NCBI GenBank assembly: GCA_018701395.1
Contig: JABIWU010000090.1
Location: 80,241 to 144,240 of the forward strand
Direction: 5' to 3'
Source: Phycisphaerae bacterium
GTDB lineage: Bacteria; Planctomycetota; Phycisphaerae; Phycisphaerales; SM1A02
Length of the DNA stretch: 64,000 nucleotides
Within the stretch, counting starts at the first letter, position 1. Every line of letters starts with the position of its first letter. Shown piece after piece: positions 41,357 to 49,457 of the stretch. The translations under genes were made by a program, and so were the position numbers. Below the pieces are notes generated by a model. It was not told the origin of the DNA, ran no database searches, and worked only from the letters and a program-made list of their open reading frames with translations.

Positions 41357-41835
41357 ATTGAATATCTCCATTCATAAAACATGTCATGAGAATTATTGTG
41401 ATGGCATCGATTGTAAACTTCACAGTCTTTGTTGTGTGTTTCTCTGACACAAAAAACACAACCGACGTTGAAGAAAACGAATCATCAGCCAGATGAAAAA
41501 CGTACGAGTGTTTGCAGTCTCATTACTACAGCAACTCGTGGCGAGTTTCATCTTTAATTTAGTAAAGAAAATCGTCGCCGCACATGCCAATTGCACCAAC
41601 AAGGTGTTCTTGGCGTCGAGATGTCGACCAGTGCGGCGTATGATGTGCCCAAACAACCAATTGGTGTGTTGAGCGAGAATAAGTGCGGTCAACTGAATCG
41701 CGAAAATAAAGTTACCACGCCGGTCAGAATCCCCCAGAATACATATCTATACATCTTTGCGTGGGTTAAAGACGCAGTCAAGTCTGAATATTTTGAAATA
41801 AGTAAAGAAAAGTGCCTGCGTCCGATAATACAAGG
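41357..41835. other. Intergenic region of about 480 bp with no convincing gene
   Basis: The longest non-coding stretch of the window. A 90-codon minus-strand frame at 41420-41692 begins at TTG only and resembles no family. An imperfect hairpin near 41428-41465 has GTTGTGTGTTT opposite AAACACAAC. The region upstream of 41356 must hold the promoter of the prepilin genes; TTTACA (minus strand, 41412-41417) is a possible -35 but the -10 is poor. A decayed gene or an unrecognised RNA gene cannot be excluded. Confidence 0.4.
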
Positions 41836-42297
41836 TTATTCAGCGAGGGAAAAAACAGCTTCGACCTCGACTGTTGCACCAAGGGGTAACCCAATTGAGC
41901 CCATCGCAACACGTGTATGCTTGCCTTCGTCCCCAAAAATAGCAACCATGAGGTCGCTTACACCATTTGCAATAGTTGCATGTCCTTCAAAACCAGCATC
42001 TGAAGCGATACATACTCGGATTTGTAGCACGCCACAAATAGAATCTACATCTCTTGCAACAGCGCCTGCGGCAGCAATCGCGTTCAAACCGCACCATTTT
42101 GCAGCCTCTGTAGCGTTTTCGATAGATTGAGCACTTGGGACTGGCCCCTTATATAAAAGTTCGCCACAAACCATCGGGATTTGTCCACTCGTGCGAATTT
42201 CATTCCCGACCACGATCGCTGGAATGTAATTCGCAACAGGACTCGGCGCTTCAGGAAGTTGTAAACCAAGTTCCTCTATTCGTTTTACGATTGACAT
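41836..42297 (-). CDS. RidA/YjgF-family protein
   Basis: 153 residues of the chorismate mutase-like trimeric RidA superfamily. Members deaminate reactive enamine/imine intermediates. Sequence marks: YIPAIVVGNEIRTSGQIPM, SIENATEAAKWCGLNAIAAAG, VCIASDAGFEGHATIANGVSDL and a C-terminal TRVAMGSIGLPLGATVEVEAVFSL. This is the longer subgroup with an N-terminal extension and the pattern GxxxLPxGAxVEVE, in which the arginine typical of canonical RidA activity is not obvious; the true substrate is uncertain. It stands alone, divergent from the aldolase gene. Confidence 0.88.
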   Translation of the reverse strand: MSIVKRIEELGLQLPEAPSPVANYIPAIVVGNEIRTSGQIPMVCGELLYKGPVPSAQSIENATEAAKWCGLNAIAAAGAVARDVDSICGVLQIRVCIASDAGFEGHATIANGVSDLMVAIFGDEGKHTRVAMGSIGLPLGATVEVEAVFSLAE

Positions 42298-42417
42298 GCT
42301 ATTTATTTTACAAAAATTCTTCGTTATCCGTGTCGCTCGAAGCGCACTTATGGGTTAGCTACCGTGCGACTGCCTCAGAACGGCGCGATCACTTGAACAC
42401 CGAGGGATAAGTACGGT

Positions 42418-43074
42418 ATGATTCCGCCAATGGAACTATATATAGATACAGCAAATATGGACGAAATCAACGAAGCCGCAGCATTGGGCGTTCTTGATGG
42501 CGTGACAACAAATCCAAGCTTAATCGCAAAAGAAGGCGTGGACTTTCACACACGCATGTCTGAGATTTGCGCCGTAGTTTCAGGCCCCGTCAGTGGCGAA
42601 GTGGTTTCTTTGGAACACGACAGCATGATTGCAGAAGCAAATGATTTGCTTCAAATTGCAGACAACCTCGTCATCAAACTCCCATGCACTGTTGATGGAT
42701 TGAAGGCGTGCAAAACATTGTCAGACCGAAATGTTAGAACAAACTTAACGTTATGTTTTCAGCCATTGCAAGCGTTGATGGTCGCAAAGGCAGGAGCATT
42801 TTTAGTTAGCCCATTCTTAGGCCGAATAGATGATATTGGCGGTGATGGGATGGAGTTGATTCAACAAATAAGAACGGTGTACGATAATTACGGGTTCACC
42901 ACTAAAATTCTAGCAGCATCAATACGCCATCCATTGCATCTTGTTCAATGTGCACTGCTTGGGGCAGATGTTGCAACCGTTCCAATGAAAGTCATTAAGC
43001 AAATGATGCATCATCCACTTACTGACAAGGGTCTTGAAGGATTTCTTGCTGACTGGAACGCCCGTAAGCAATAA
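42418..43074 (+). CDS. Transaldolase / fructose-6-phosphate aldolase-like enzyme
   Basis: 218 residues, the size of small transaldolases (FSA/TalC type). TIM-barrel class I aldolase. MELYIDTANMDEINEAAALGVLDGVTTNPSLIAKEG is the family N-terminus; the Schiff-base lysine is K87 in NLVIKLPCT; and LTLCFQPLQALMVAKAGAFLVSPFLGRIDDIGGDG with AASIRHPLHL follow. Transaldolase activity in the pentose phosphate pathway is the more common function of this size class. ATG 42418 is used; ATG 42430 is an alternative. The 3' end is 11 nt from the convergent kinase gene. Confidence 0.92.
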   Translation: MIPPMELYIDTANMDEINEAAALGVLDGVTTNPSLIAKEGVDFHTRMSEICAVVSGPVSGEVVSLEHDSMIAEANDLLQIADNLVIKLPCTVDGLKACKTLSDRNVRTNLTLCFQPLQALMVAKAGAFLVSPFLGRIDDIGGDGMELIQQIRTVYDNYGFTTKILAASIRHPLHLVQCALLGADVATVPMKVIKQMMHHPLTDKGLEGFLADWNARKQ

Positions 43075-43092
43075 TTCAAAACGAATTATTTT
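43070..43092. terminator. Possible AT-rich bidirectional terminator
   Basis: AATAATTC and GAATTATT form an 8-bp stem with a 5-nt loop between the two convergent stops, followed by T residues on the plus strand. The stem has only two G-C pairs, so the call is weak. Confidence 0.35.
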
Positions 43093-44414
43093 ATAATTAC
43101 CCAGATTAGTAAAAAAATATTGAGTAGCCCACTCACGATAAGCATCGGTAAATACATAGATGAGATTTCAGACGCGGGCTTGTCCGAGCTTTGTCGGGCC
43201 GGTTTATTTACTGAAGTTGCTTTTACAACTTCGGCAAGTTTTGCAAAATCTAAAGTTGGTTGTGCAAACTGAGGCGACTTGCCGCTTGCTACTGCGTCTA
43301 AATCTTCAATTAAGTCTGCTGCGTTTTGGTATCTCTGGGACACATCTTTAGCCATCATCATTTCAATAACTTGTGAGAATCCCGCAGAAAGCGATGGATT
43401 TATATGGTCCGGCGGTACGAGTTCCTGTTTTAAATGGCGGTGCATTACGTCGGATGGGTTTTTGCCTGAGAAAGGGACTTTGCCGGTCACCATGTGATAC
43501 AGGGTTGCACCAAGGCCGTAAATATCTGCTGCAGGCGTGATGTTTTTTTTGCCACGTATTTGTTCCGGACTAATGTAGTAGGGTGTTCCGTATGCTCGCC
43601 CTGATTCTGCCTCTGCAGCTTCGCGGTCATCAAGTGCCCGCGCTAACCCAAGGTCTGCAAGCTTTACATCGCCATTGTTGGCAATCATAATATTTTTAGG
43701 TTTAATGTCGCGGTGAATAAACCCAACGTCGTGCGCGTGCTTAAGTGCCTTGGCAACTTGGCGAATAATTGGCAAGGCTTCTTGCTCGGTAAGTTTTTTC
43801 TTTTCGACAATTTGCTCATGGACAGTGTCGCCGTCAACATATTCCATAACGAAGTAATGGTATTCGCCAGATTTTCCAACGTCGTATGCTTGCACGATAT
43901 TGGCGTCATTCAATTTGGCCGCAGCGCGTCCTTCTTTGTAGAATCGTTCGAGGAAGTCCTTGCTCTCAGAAAATTTCTTCGGTAATACTTTGATTGCAAC
44001 TGGGCGGTCTAAACTTTCTTGTTGGGCAAGAAAAACAGTCGCCATTGCGCCAGCGCCAAGTTTGCGAATTATTCGGTAGCCTTCAATGCGTTGAGTTGAT
44101 TTCCGAGTGTCAAAATCAGATTGAAGTCGGTCAAGTTGTCTACGAGTTACATAATTGTGATTTACTAAAACATCGCCAAGTGTGTGCCCGGTTGCATTGC
44201 CTTCAGCATCTTGCAAGAGGTTTGAACATTCGTTCAGTTCTTCTTGAGTTACAAGTCCGGTATCGACGACTAATTTTCCAAGAATAGTTTCAAAGCCGAA
44301 CGTAGATGCGCCAGGGGAGCCGCTTCGATCCGTAGACGACGTAGTTGGTTTTGTATCTTCGGCTGTTCCAGAGTCAGAATTATGTTGTTCTTGTTCAGTC
44401 ATTTTTAAGTACAT
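43086..44414 (-). CDS. Ser/Thr protein kinase with N-terminal MshEN-like domain and C-terminal membrane anchor
   Basis: 442 residues (ATG 44402 would remove four). Domains: a low-complexity Ser/Thr-rich N-terminus, an about 60-residue domain at 42-105 (ETILGKLVVDTGLVTQEELN and HTLGDVLVNHNYVTRRQLDRLQ, two LG-x-x-L-V repeats like the GspE/MshE N-terminal domain), and a Hanks kinase domain (113-375) with GxGxxxxV loop LGAGAMATVF, K142 in VAIKVL, HRDIKPKN with D236, DLG at 254-256 and GTPYYISPEQIRG. One membrane segment at about 421-441 ends the chain with almost no residues after it, so the kinase faces the cytoplasm. Substrates unknown. Confidence 0.92.
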   Translation of the reverse strand: MYLKMTEQEQHNSDSGTAEDTKPTTSSTDRSGSPGASTFGFETILGKLVVDTGLVTQEELNECSNLLQDAEGNATGHTLGDVLVNHNYVTRRQLDRLQSDFDTRKSTQRIEGYRIIRKLGAGAMATVFLAQQESLDRPVAIKVLPKKFSESKDFLERFYKEGRAAAKLNDANIVQAYDVGKSGEYHYFVMEYVDGDTVHEQIVEKKKLTEQEALPIIRQVAKALKHAHDVGFIHRDIKPKNIMIANNGDVKLADLGLARALDDREAAEAESGRAYGTPYYISPEQIRGKKNITPAADIYGLGATLYHMVTGKVPFSGKNPSDVMHRHLKQELVPPDHINPSLSAGFSQVIEMMMAKDVSQRYQNAADLIEDLDAVASGKSPQFAQPTLDFAKLAEVVKATSVNKPARQSSDKPASEISSMYLPMLIVSGLLNIFLLIWVIIK

Positions 44415-44465
44415 ATAACTATTAACGATGATTGTACCTTTGTCAAGGCAAAGTGAGGGTGTTTT

Positions 44466-45152
44466 ATGCGTTCCATCGAATGGATTGCTACGGTAGGATG
44501 CCCAAATTATGATGCAATGGAAACCTCAAACATCAATGAAGGCAGCACTCTGATGCAGTGGAAGAAGCCACTTGTGCTTGCTAGCGCATCTCCAAGGCGT
44601 GTGGAATTGCTTATTTCCGCTGGAATTGACGCATTTACTTGTCCCCCAACAATCGATGATGGTGTAATTGTCTGTGGGTCGCTTATGCCGAATTGTTGGG
44701 TAGAAACACTTGCTGTTATGAAGGCGCAGCATGTTGCAGGTAAGCATCACGATAAAATTGGGACTATTCTCGCCGCTGATACTGTCTGTGTTGTAGACAA
44801 TCAAATTCTCGGGCAACCGAAAGATGCTGAAGATGCAAGGCAAATGCTTTTACGGATGAATAATCGTTCACATGAAGTTTTTACAGGGTGGTGTCTGATT
44901 TCAATGGATGGAGAGCAATTGGAGAGCGGTTGCGAGGTTGCGTCAATTACCATTGGCGAAATCGATGCTAAAGAGATTACGCAATATGTTGATTCTCAGA
45001 AGTGGTGCGGTAAGGCGGGAGCGTATAATTTGTCGGAACGCGTTGCTGCTGGTTGGCCAATTATTTGTGATGGCGATCCGACGTGTGTAATGGGACTCCC
45101 GATGGATAGATTAAAAGAAAATCTACATTGTTTCTTCGGAGACAACTCCTAA
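44466..45152 (+). CDS. maf: Maf family nucleotide pyrophosphatase
   Basis: 228 residues from ATG 44466, which has GAGGG at 6-nt spacing; ATG 44553 would give the more usual length of 199. Maf enzymes hydrolyse dTTP, UTP or modified nucleotides. Family motifs: LVLASASPRRVELLISAGI, TILAADTVCVVDNQILGQPKDAEDARQML, SHEVFTGWCLI and GKAGAYNLSERVAAGWP. The gene overlaps nothing and is followed immediately by lpxK, with which it probably shares a transcript. Confidence 0.92.
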   Translation: MRSIEWIATVGCPNYDAMETSNINEGSTLMQWKKPLVLASASPRRVELLISAGIDAFTCPPTIDDGVIVCGSLMPNCWVETLAVMKAQHVAGKHHDKIGTILAADTVCVVDNQILGQPKDAEDARQMLLRMNNRSHEVFTGWCLISMDGEQLESGCEVASITIGEIDAKEITQYVDSQKWCGKAGAYNLSERVAAGWPIICDGDPTCVMGLPMDRLKENLHCFFGDNS

Positions 45153-46166
45153 ATGAATACACCACTGCAAAGTTGGCTTGATTTTTTCGCAATTCCAGCA
45201 TCGTGGTTGTATGGAAAAATTGTTCGTATGCGAAATCGACATTACGACAATCAAAAAAATGTTAAACGTGTTCCGCTCCCTGTCATTGCCGTTGGTAATT
45301 TGACAGTGGGTGGCACAGGCAAATCGCCATTGGTCCGATGGATTGTCCGACGATTAAGAGAAAATGGCTACAACCCTGCGATTGTGATGCGAGGTTACGC
45401 TGCAGTAAATCCAGAACTTGCAGACGAAGCTGTTGAATACAAAGAAAAGTTTGGCGAAATAGATGTCATCGTTGGCGGAGATCGTTTCGTGCATATTTCA
45501 AAATATTTGGAAAACGGTGGCAAGGCCGATTGTCTTGTGATGGACGACGGCTTTCAACACCGGAAATTACATAGAGACCTCGACATTGTTGTTTTAGATT
45601 TTCTTCGCGACGCTTTTTCTCAGCGTATGCTCCCAGCAGGATGGCTTAGGGAACCAGTGGAGGGATTGGGACGAGCAGATGCAACGGTGGTAAGCCACGC
45701 ACAGTGCGCTGAGCCGAAGTTTGCAAAAGAAGTAAAGGCCATTTCCGGCAAAGAACCGATTGCTTGGGCGGCACATCACTGGACTGAATTGCAAGTATAT
45801 GTAGCAAATTCAGATACTAAAGAATCACTAGAGTGGTTAACAGGAAAATCAGTTGCAATCCGTTTAGGTATTGGTTATCCAGGACCGGTTATCGAAGCGC
45901 TTGTTCGTTTGGGAGCAAAAATTGCAAAACAACTTCCAGCGGGTGACCACCAGCCGTTTTCAAATTCTGAAATTTCAACTTTAATTGAAACGTCGAGAAA
46001 TGTTGATGCAATCGTAATGACTTTAAAAGATTGGGTAAAAGCGCGCGATGTTATGGATTTAAATAAACTGCATTGTCCAATCGCAGTGCCAAACCTCGTG
46101 CTTGATATAGTTGATGGCGCGGATGATTTAGAGAAATTACTTTTACGTGTTTTTGAAGTTAACTAA
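45153..46166 (+). CDS. lpxK: Tetraacyldisaccharide 4'-kinase LpxK
   Basis: 337 residues. Phosphorylates the 4' position of the lipid A disaccharide at the inner membrane. N-terminal hydrophobic helix (WLDFFAIPASWLYG), then RVPLPVIAVGNLTVGGTGKSPL with the P-loop GGTGKS (53-58), AIVMRGYA, VIVGGDRF, ADCLVMDDGFQHRKLHRDLDIVVLD and LPAGWLREP. Length and motif order match LpxK. The start follows the Maf stop without a gap. It completes, with lpxA/C/D at the left edge, four of the nine Raetz pathway steps seen in this window. Confidence 0.95.
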   Translation: MNTPLQSWLDFFAIPASWLYGKIVRMRNRHYDNQKNVKRVPLPVIAVGNLTVGGTGKSPLVRWIVRRLRENGYNPAIVMRGYAAVNPELADEAVEYKEKFGEIDVIVGGDRFVHISKYLENGGKADCLVMDDGFQHRKLHRDLDIVVLDFLRDAFSQRMLPAGWLREPVEGLGRADATVVSHAQCAEPKFAKEVKAISGKEPIAWAAHHWTELQVYVANSDTKESLEWLTGKSVAIRLGIGYPGPVIEALVRLGAKIAKQLPAGDHQPFSNSEISTLIETSRNVDAIVMTLKDWVKARDVMDLNKLHCPIAVPNLVLDIVDGADDLEKLLLRVFEVN

Positions 46167-46206
46167 TAAAACTGCGTTTAATGTTTTGTACTAAGAAGGA
46201 ACTATT

Positions 46207-47415
46207 TTGAATAATATAAACAAAGAATTTGCAGAACGAAGAGCAAAAGTAATGAAGTCTCTCAAAGGAGCGGCAGGTCTTGTGTTCGCAGGGGAAGACA
46301 GCGGGCATCTTGAAAGCACATGGCGACCTCATTCGCATTTTGAGTATTTGACTGGTATTACTAATGAGTCTGGAGCAGTGTTGTTGTTAGACCCAGCAAA
46401 TAAAGTTGCTTCGCGGCGTGAAATAATTCTATTGGCACCTCGTAACCCAGAAAAAGAACAATGGGACGGCTTGCGAGAGTCCATTGGGAGCAAGCTTCGT
46501 TTTGAAACGGGGTTCGCGACAATCATGCGAACGACTTCGCTTCCAATGTTGCTTAAAGATGTTGCTTCTAGGGTTAAACAGTTTGCAACATTGATGCCAA
46601 CTGCGGGCGTTGGAGAGCCTGTTTCAAGCGATTTATCAATGTGGAATGAGGTTTCTTCCCGGACTCCAAGTTGTCAAATTGTCGATTGTACAAATGTAAT
46701 TCCCTTGTTACGAAGCGTGAAATCTGCATCTGAATTAAAAACAATTCAAAAAGCGATTGCAATGACTGCAAGCGGTTTTGCAGAGGCATTTAAATTTGTT
46801 GCTCCTGGAATAAATGAATTTAAAGTGCAAGCAACTTTGGAACATGGCTATGCGATGGCAGGTGGGCGCGGATCGGCATTTCCTCCGATAGTTGGCGGCG
46901 GATTAAATAGCACGGTATTGCACTATAAAGACAATGACCAAGATTTGGTTGATGGAGATATGGTTTGCATTGATTCAGGTGCTTTTTATGCAGGGTACGG
47001 CGCGGATATTTCAAGGACTATCCCAGTTTCGGGTAGGTACTCAAAGCGGCAAAAAGAAATATATGAAATTGTATTATCAGCGGAAGAAGCAGCAATTCGT
47101 GCTGTGAAGCCAGGCGTGACCCTTTCGGAACTTGATGCTATTGCAAGAAGAATAATTACTAAGGCTGGTTTTGGAGATTATTTTATTCATAGCATTGGAC
47201 ATCATCTGGGTTTGGAAACGCATGACAATTGTGGTCCGATGGCACCGTTGAAAAAAGGAGCAATTATTACAATTGAGCCAGGAATTTATTTGCCAGACGA
47301 AGCAATTGGAATTCGTATAGAAGATGATATTTTAGTAACGGCAAGCGGAAGAAAAAACCTCTCCAAAGCAATTCCAAAAACAGTCGCAGAGATTGAAAAA
47401 GCAATGACAAGGTAA
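46207..47415 (+). CDS. M24 metallopeptidase, Xaa-Pro aminopeptidase (PepP-like)
   Basis: 402 residues. Starts with TTG at 46207, which has GAAGGAA 5 nt upstream and restores the family N-terminus (EFAERRAKVMKSLKGAAGLVFAGE); the next ATG (46252) lacks a ribosome binding site. N-terminal creatinase-like domain (SHFEYLTGITNESGAVLLLDP), then the C-terminal pita-bread domain with metal ligands in VCIDSGAFYAGYGADISRTIPVSGRY, HSIGHHLGLETHD, TIEPGIYLP and GIRIEDDILVT. It cleaves N-terminal residues preceding proline. Confidence 0.93.
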   Translation: MNNINKEFAERRAKVMKSLKGAAGLVFAGEDSGHLESTWRPHSHFEYLTGITNESGAVLLLDPANKVASRREIILLAPRNPEKEQWDGLRESIGSKLRFETGFATIMRTTSLPMLLKDVASRVKQFATLMPTAGVGEPVSSDLSMWNEVSSRTPSCQIVDCTNVIPLLRSVKSASELKTIQKAIAMTASGFAEAFKFVAPGINEFKVQATLEHGYAMAGGRGSAFPPIVGGGLNSTVLHYKDNDQDLVDGDMVCIDSGAFYAGYGADISRTIPVSGRYSKRQKEIYEIVLSAEEAAIRAVKPGVTLSELDAIARRIITKAGFGDYFIHSIGHHLGLETHDNCGPMAPLKKGAIITIEPGIYLPDEAIGIRIEDDILVTASGRKNLSKAIPKTVAEIEKAMTR

Positions 47416-47418
47416 CAA

Positions 47419-48030
47419 ATGGATTTGAATGAAGAGCAATCAATGTCAGAATCTGCATGGAAGTTTCTTCGTAGCAACACGACTGCGACTATTAAATTTG
47501 GCGAACATACGCGCAATCTTTCTTACGTCATCGCTAAAACTGGCGAGTTGATAATTCCTGCGATGGTTGCAATGTTGCAACCGTGCGACACGGTTATGTT
47601 TGTGCCAGATTATTCAGATGATTGCATGGAGTTGCATGTGTCTCTCCGTCAATTTTTTGCAACCGGCGAAGATGGTCTGCTTTCTGATAGGTGGAATGTT
47701 TACCACGGCGAATCGCCAGATGTTCAATGGGCAATGGTGGACATTGATGCTGCTCGATTTCATGATATGTTTATAGATGGTGAATCTTTGTGCAGAGAGA
47801 ATTGTCTTGCTGAAATTGAGCCCGCGCTTTGCAAAGAACTTAACGCAACATATAAAGATGCGGTCCGAAATCTGTGTTCAGAAAATACATCAGTCGATGT
47901 AGTTGACCCAGTCGTGGTCGGTGTTGACTCGCTTGGATTAGATGTGCGCGCATCGTTTGGCATTATCCGTGTCACAGCAAACACAGACCTTACATCGGTG
48001 AACGATGTCTACGCGATGCTAGCCCAATAG
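47419..48030 (+). CDS. DUF2470-like flavin-reductase-fold protein
   Basis: 203 residues. The N-terminal part (EHTRNLSYVIAKTGELIIPAMVAML, DTVMFVPDYSDDCMELHVSLRQF) resembles the split-barrel of pyridoxamine-phosphate-oxidase-like/HugZ proteins, and the C-terminal part (VDVVDPVVVGVDSLGLDVRASFGIIRVTANTDLTSVNDVYAML) fits a DUF2470-type domain. Members of this group bind heme or flavin. The similarity is moderate and no cofactor residue can be pointed out with certainty. It begins 3 nt after the M24 peptidase gene and ends 2 nt before the convergent aroDE gene. Confidence 0.6.
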   Translation: MDLNEEQSMSESAWKFLRSNTTATIKFGEHTRNLSYVIAKTGELIIPAMVAMLQPCDTVMFVPDYSDDCMELHVSLRQFFATGEDGLLSDRWNVYHGESPDVQWAMVDIDAARFHDMFIDGESLCRENCLAEIEPALCKELNATYKDAVRNLCSENTSVDVVDPVVVGVDSLGLDVRASFGIIRVTANTDLTSVNDVYAMLAQ

Positions 48031-48032
48031 CT

Positions 48033-49457
48033 TTAGGGGTTCCAAATTTTTTGTTGTTCAACTGCTTGTAAGCGGAACATAACATCGCCTGTGATGGTGG
48101 TGCACCCTATTTCATTGGCTTGTTTAATAAGCGGTGTTTCTTTTGGTTTGTAAACCGTGTCGATAACAGTCATAGATGGAACGATGTCTAGCGATGGCAA
48201 CAAAGCTTGCGCAGGATTGCCTTCTTCGGAGTTTCCGCCCTCCATCCCAACAGGCGTGCAATTAATCACAGCGTCAATTTTCCCCATATTGTCTGTGGCA
48301 ACGTTACATGAAAATATTGTTGCTAAAGATTCAGCTTGTTCTGCATTTCTAGTTGCAATATATACTGAAGCGCCAACAGACTGCGACGCAACTATTGCTG
48401 CTCTGGCAACACCGCCGCCCCCAAGAACAACAACACGTTTTGCGCCCGAAATTAAGGAAGCAAGCGCAACAATGTCGGTGTTGTATCCCGATGAAGTGCC
48501 GTCATTAAATGTAATAGTATTTGTAGCGCCAGCATTTTTGCAATTCGCATCAGCTTCATCGACAAGTTTTAACATATTGGTCTTGTGTGGAATAGTTACG
48601 CTTGCGCCAGAAAAATCAAGTGAAGGAGCATTGCACAATTCAAGTACTGTAGCTTTTAGATGTTCCCAGCCTTCTGGAATTGCTAACGGAATATAGACTG
48701 CGTTTTTGCCGGCGACTTCGAATGCTGCGTTATGAAAAGCAGGGCTTGCGGAGTGCTCTACATTATTTCCAATAACTCCATACACGAGTGTATTGCTGTT
48801 GATTTCATTAAAACGGTAAAGCGAGCGTAGCTCTTTTGTGGTCGCTTGCCCCGATGCAGTTTGTTCGCAACCAGGAACCGAAGCATACACCGCGAACCCG
48901 CCAAATTTTGGTGCAAGAATTCGGCTCATCAATCCGTACTCTCCCATGCACATCACAATCATTGGTTGTTGCCTTGATTGCAAAAGTTGGAATGCTTCTA
49001 CATTATCTCGAATGGACCGTGCTCTCCAAACCATTTTTACAATAGCAACTCCGTTTACATCTTGCATAGCTGCTGCTCGCTGTACTAAGTCGGCCGGCCT
49101 GCCTTCTGTCGAGTGCCATGAAAGAATAATGTCAGTGTGCTCGCTTGCAAGTGCGTCTAGTAAAAGTGGATGCCTCGTAAGCACTTCATGTTCAACATCA
49201 ATGTACCGGGGGGGGTTCTCGCAATCTAATGCTGCACGGTACATTGCGACTCGTTCTTCTTCGTTGCCTTCGAACATCCCGCCTTCAGAAATACTTCGAC
49301 ACGTAATGATTGTAGGAATAGGTGATGAAGCGAGAAGCGTAGGAAGTTGTTCAATAGCGTCTGCATTTTCCATCGCGTCGATGCGAATTTCAAGAAGATC
49401 AACTCCATCAAGGCGTTCTGGCACATGTCCGTGCACAGAAGCAATAAGCAAACTCAT
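48033..49457 (-). CDS. aroDE: Bifunctional 3-dehydroquinate dehydratase / shikimate dehydrogenase (AroDE fusion)
   Basis: 474 residues carrying two consecutive steps of the shikimate pathway. Residues 1-215 are type I dehydroquinase: LLEIRIDAMEN, TIITCRSISEGGMFEGNEEERV, the catalytic His in ILSWHSTEG (H115) and Schiff-base Lys in VAIVKMVWRA (K141), ending GFAVYASVPGCEQTASGQATTKEL. Residues 224-474 are shikimate dehydrogenase: VYGVIGNNVEHSASPAFHNAAF, SVTIPHKTNM (catalytic K292), the NADP loop VVVLGGGGVARAAI and the C-terminal GDVMFRLQAVEQQKIW. The fusion order is that of plant and some bacterial enzymes. Overlaps aroC by 1 nt. Confidence 0.95.
   Translation of the reverse strand: MSLLIASVHGHVPERLDGVDLLEIRIDAMENADAIEQLPTLLASSPIPTIITCRSISEGGMFEGNEEERVAMYRAALDCENPPRYIDVEHEVLTRHPLLLDALASEHTDIILSWHSTEGRPADLVQRAAAMQDVNGVAIVKMVWRARSIRDNVEAFQLLQSRQQPMIVMCMGEYGLMSRILAPKFGGFAVYASVPGCEQTASGQATTKELRSLYRFNEINSNTLVYGVIGNNVEHSASPAFHNAAFEVAGKNAVYIPLAIPEGWEHLKATVLELCNAPSLDFSGASVTIPHKTNMLKLVDEADANCKNAGATNTITFNDGTSSGYNTDIVALASLISGAKRVVVLGGGGVARAAIVASQSVGASVYIATRNAEQAESLATIFSCNVATDNMGKIDAVINCTPVGMEGGNSEEGNPAQALLPSLDIVPSMTVIDTVYKPKETPLIKQANEIGCTTITGDVMFRLQAVEQQKIWNP

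Noticed and set aside
41420..41692. 90-codon minus-strand frame in the gap upstream of the prepilins
   Set aside because: Starts at TTG without a ribosome binding site and has no recognisable domain; kept only as part of the unexplained gap.
41591..42130. 179-codon plus-strand frame over ridA
   Set aside because: Most of it is antisense to the well-supported RidA gene and its sequence shows no family features.
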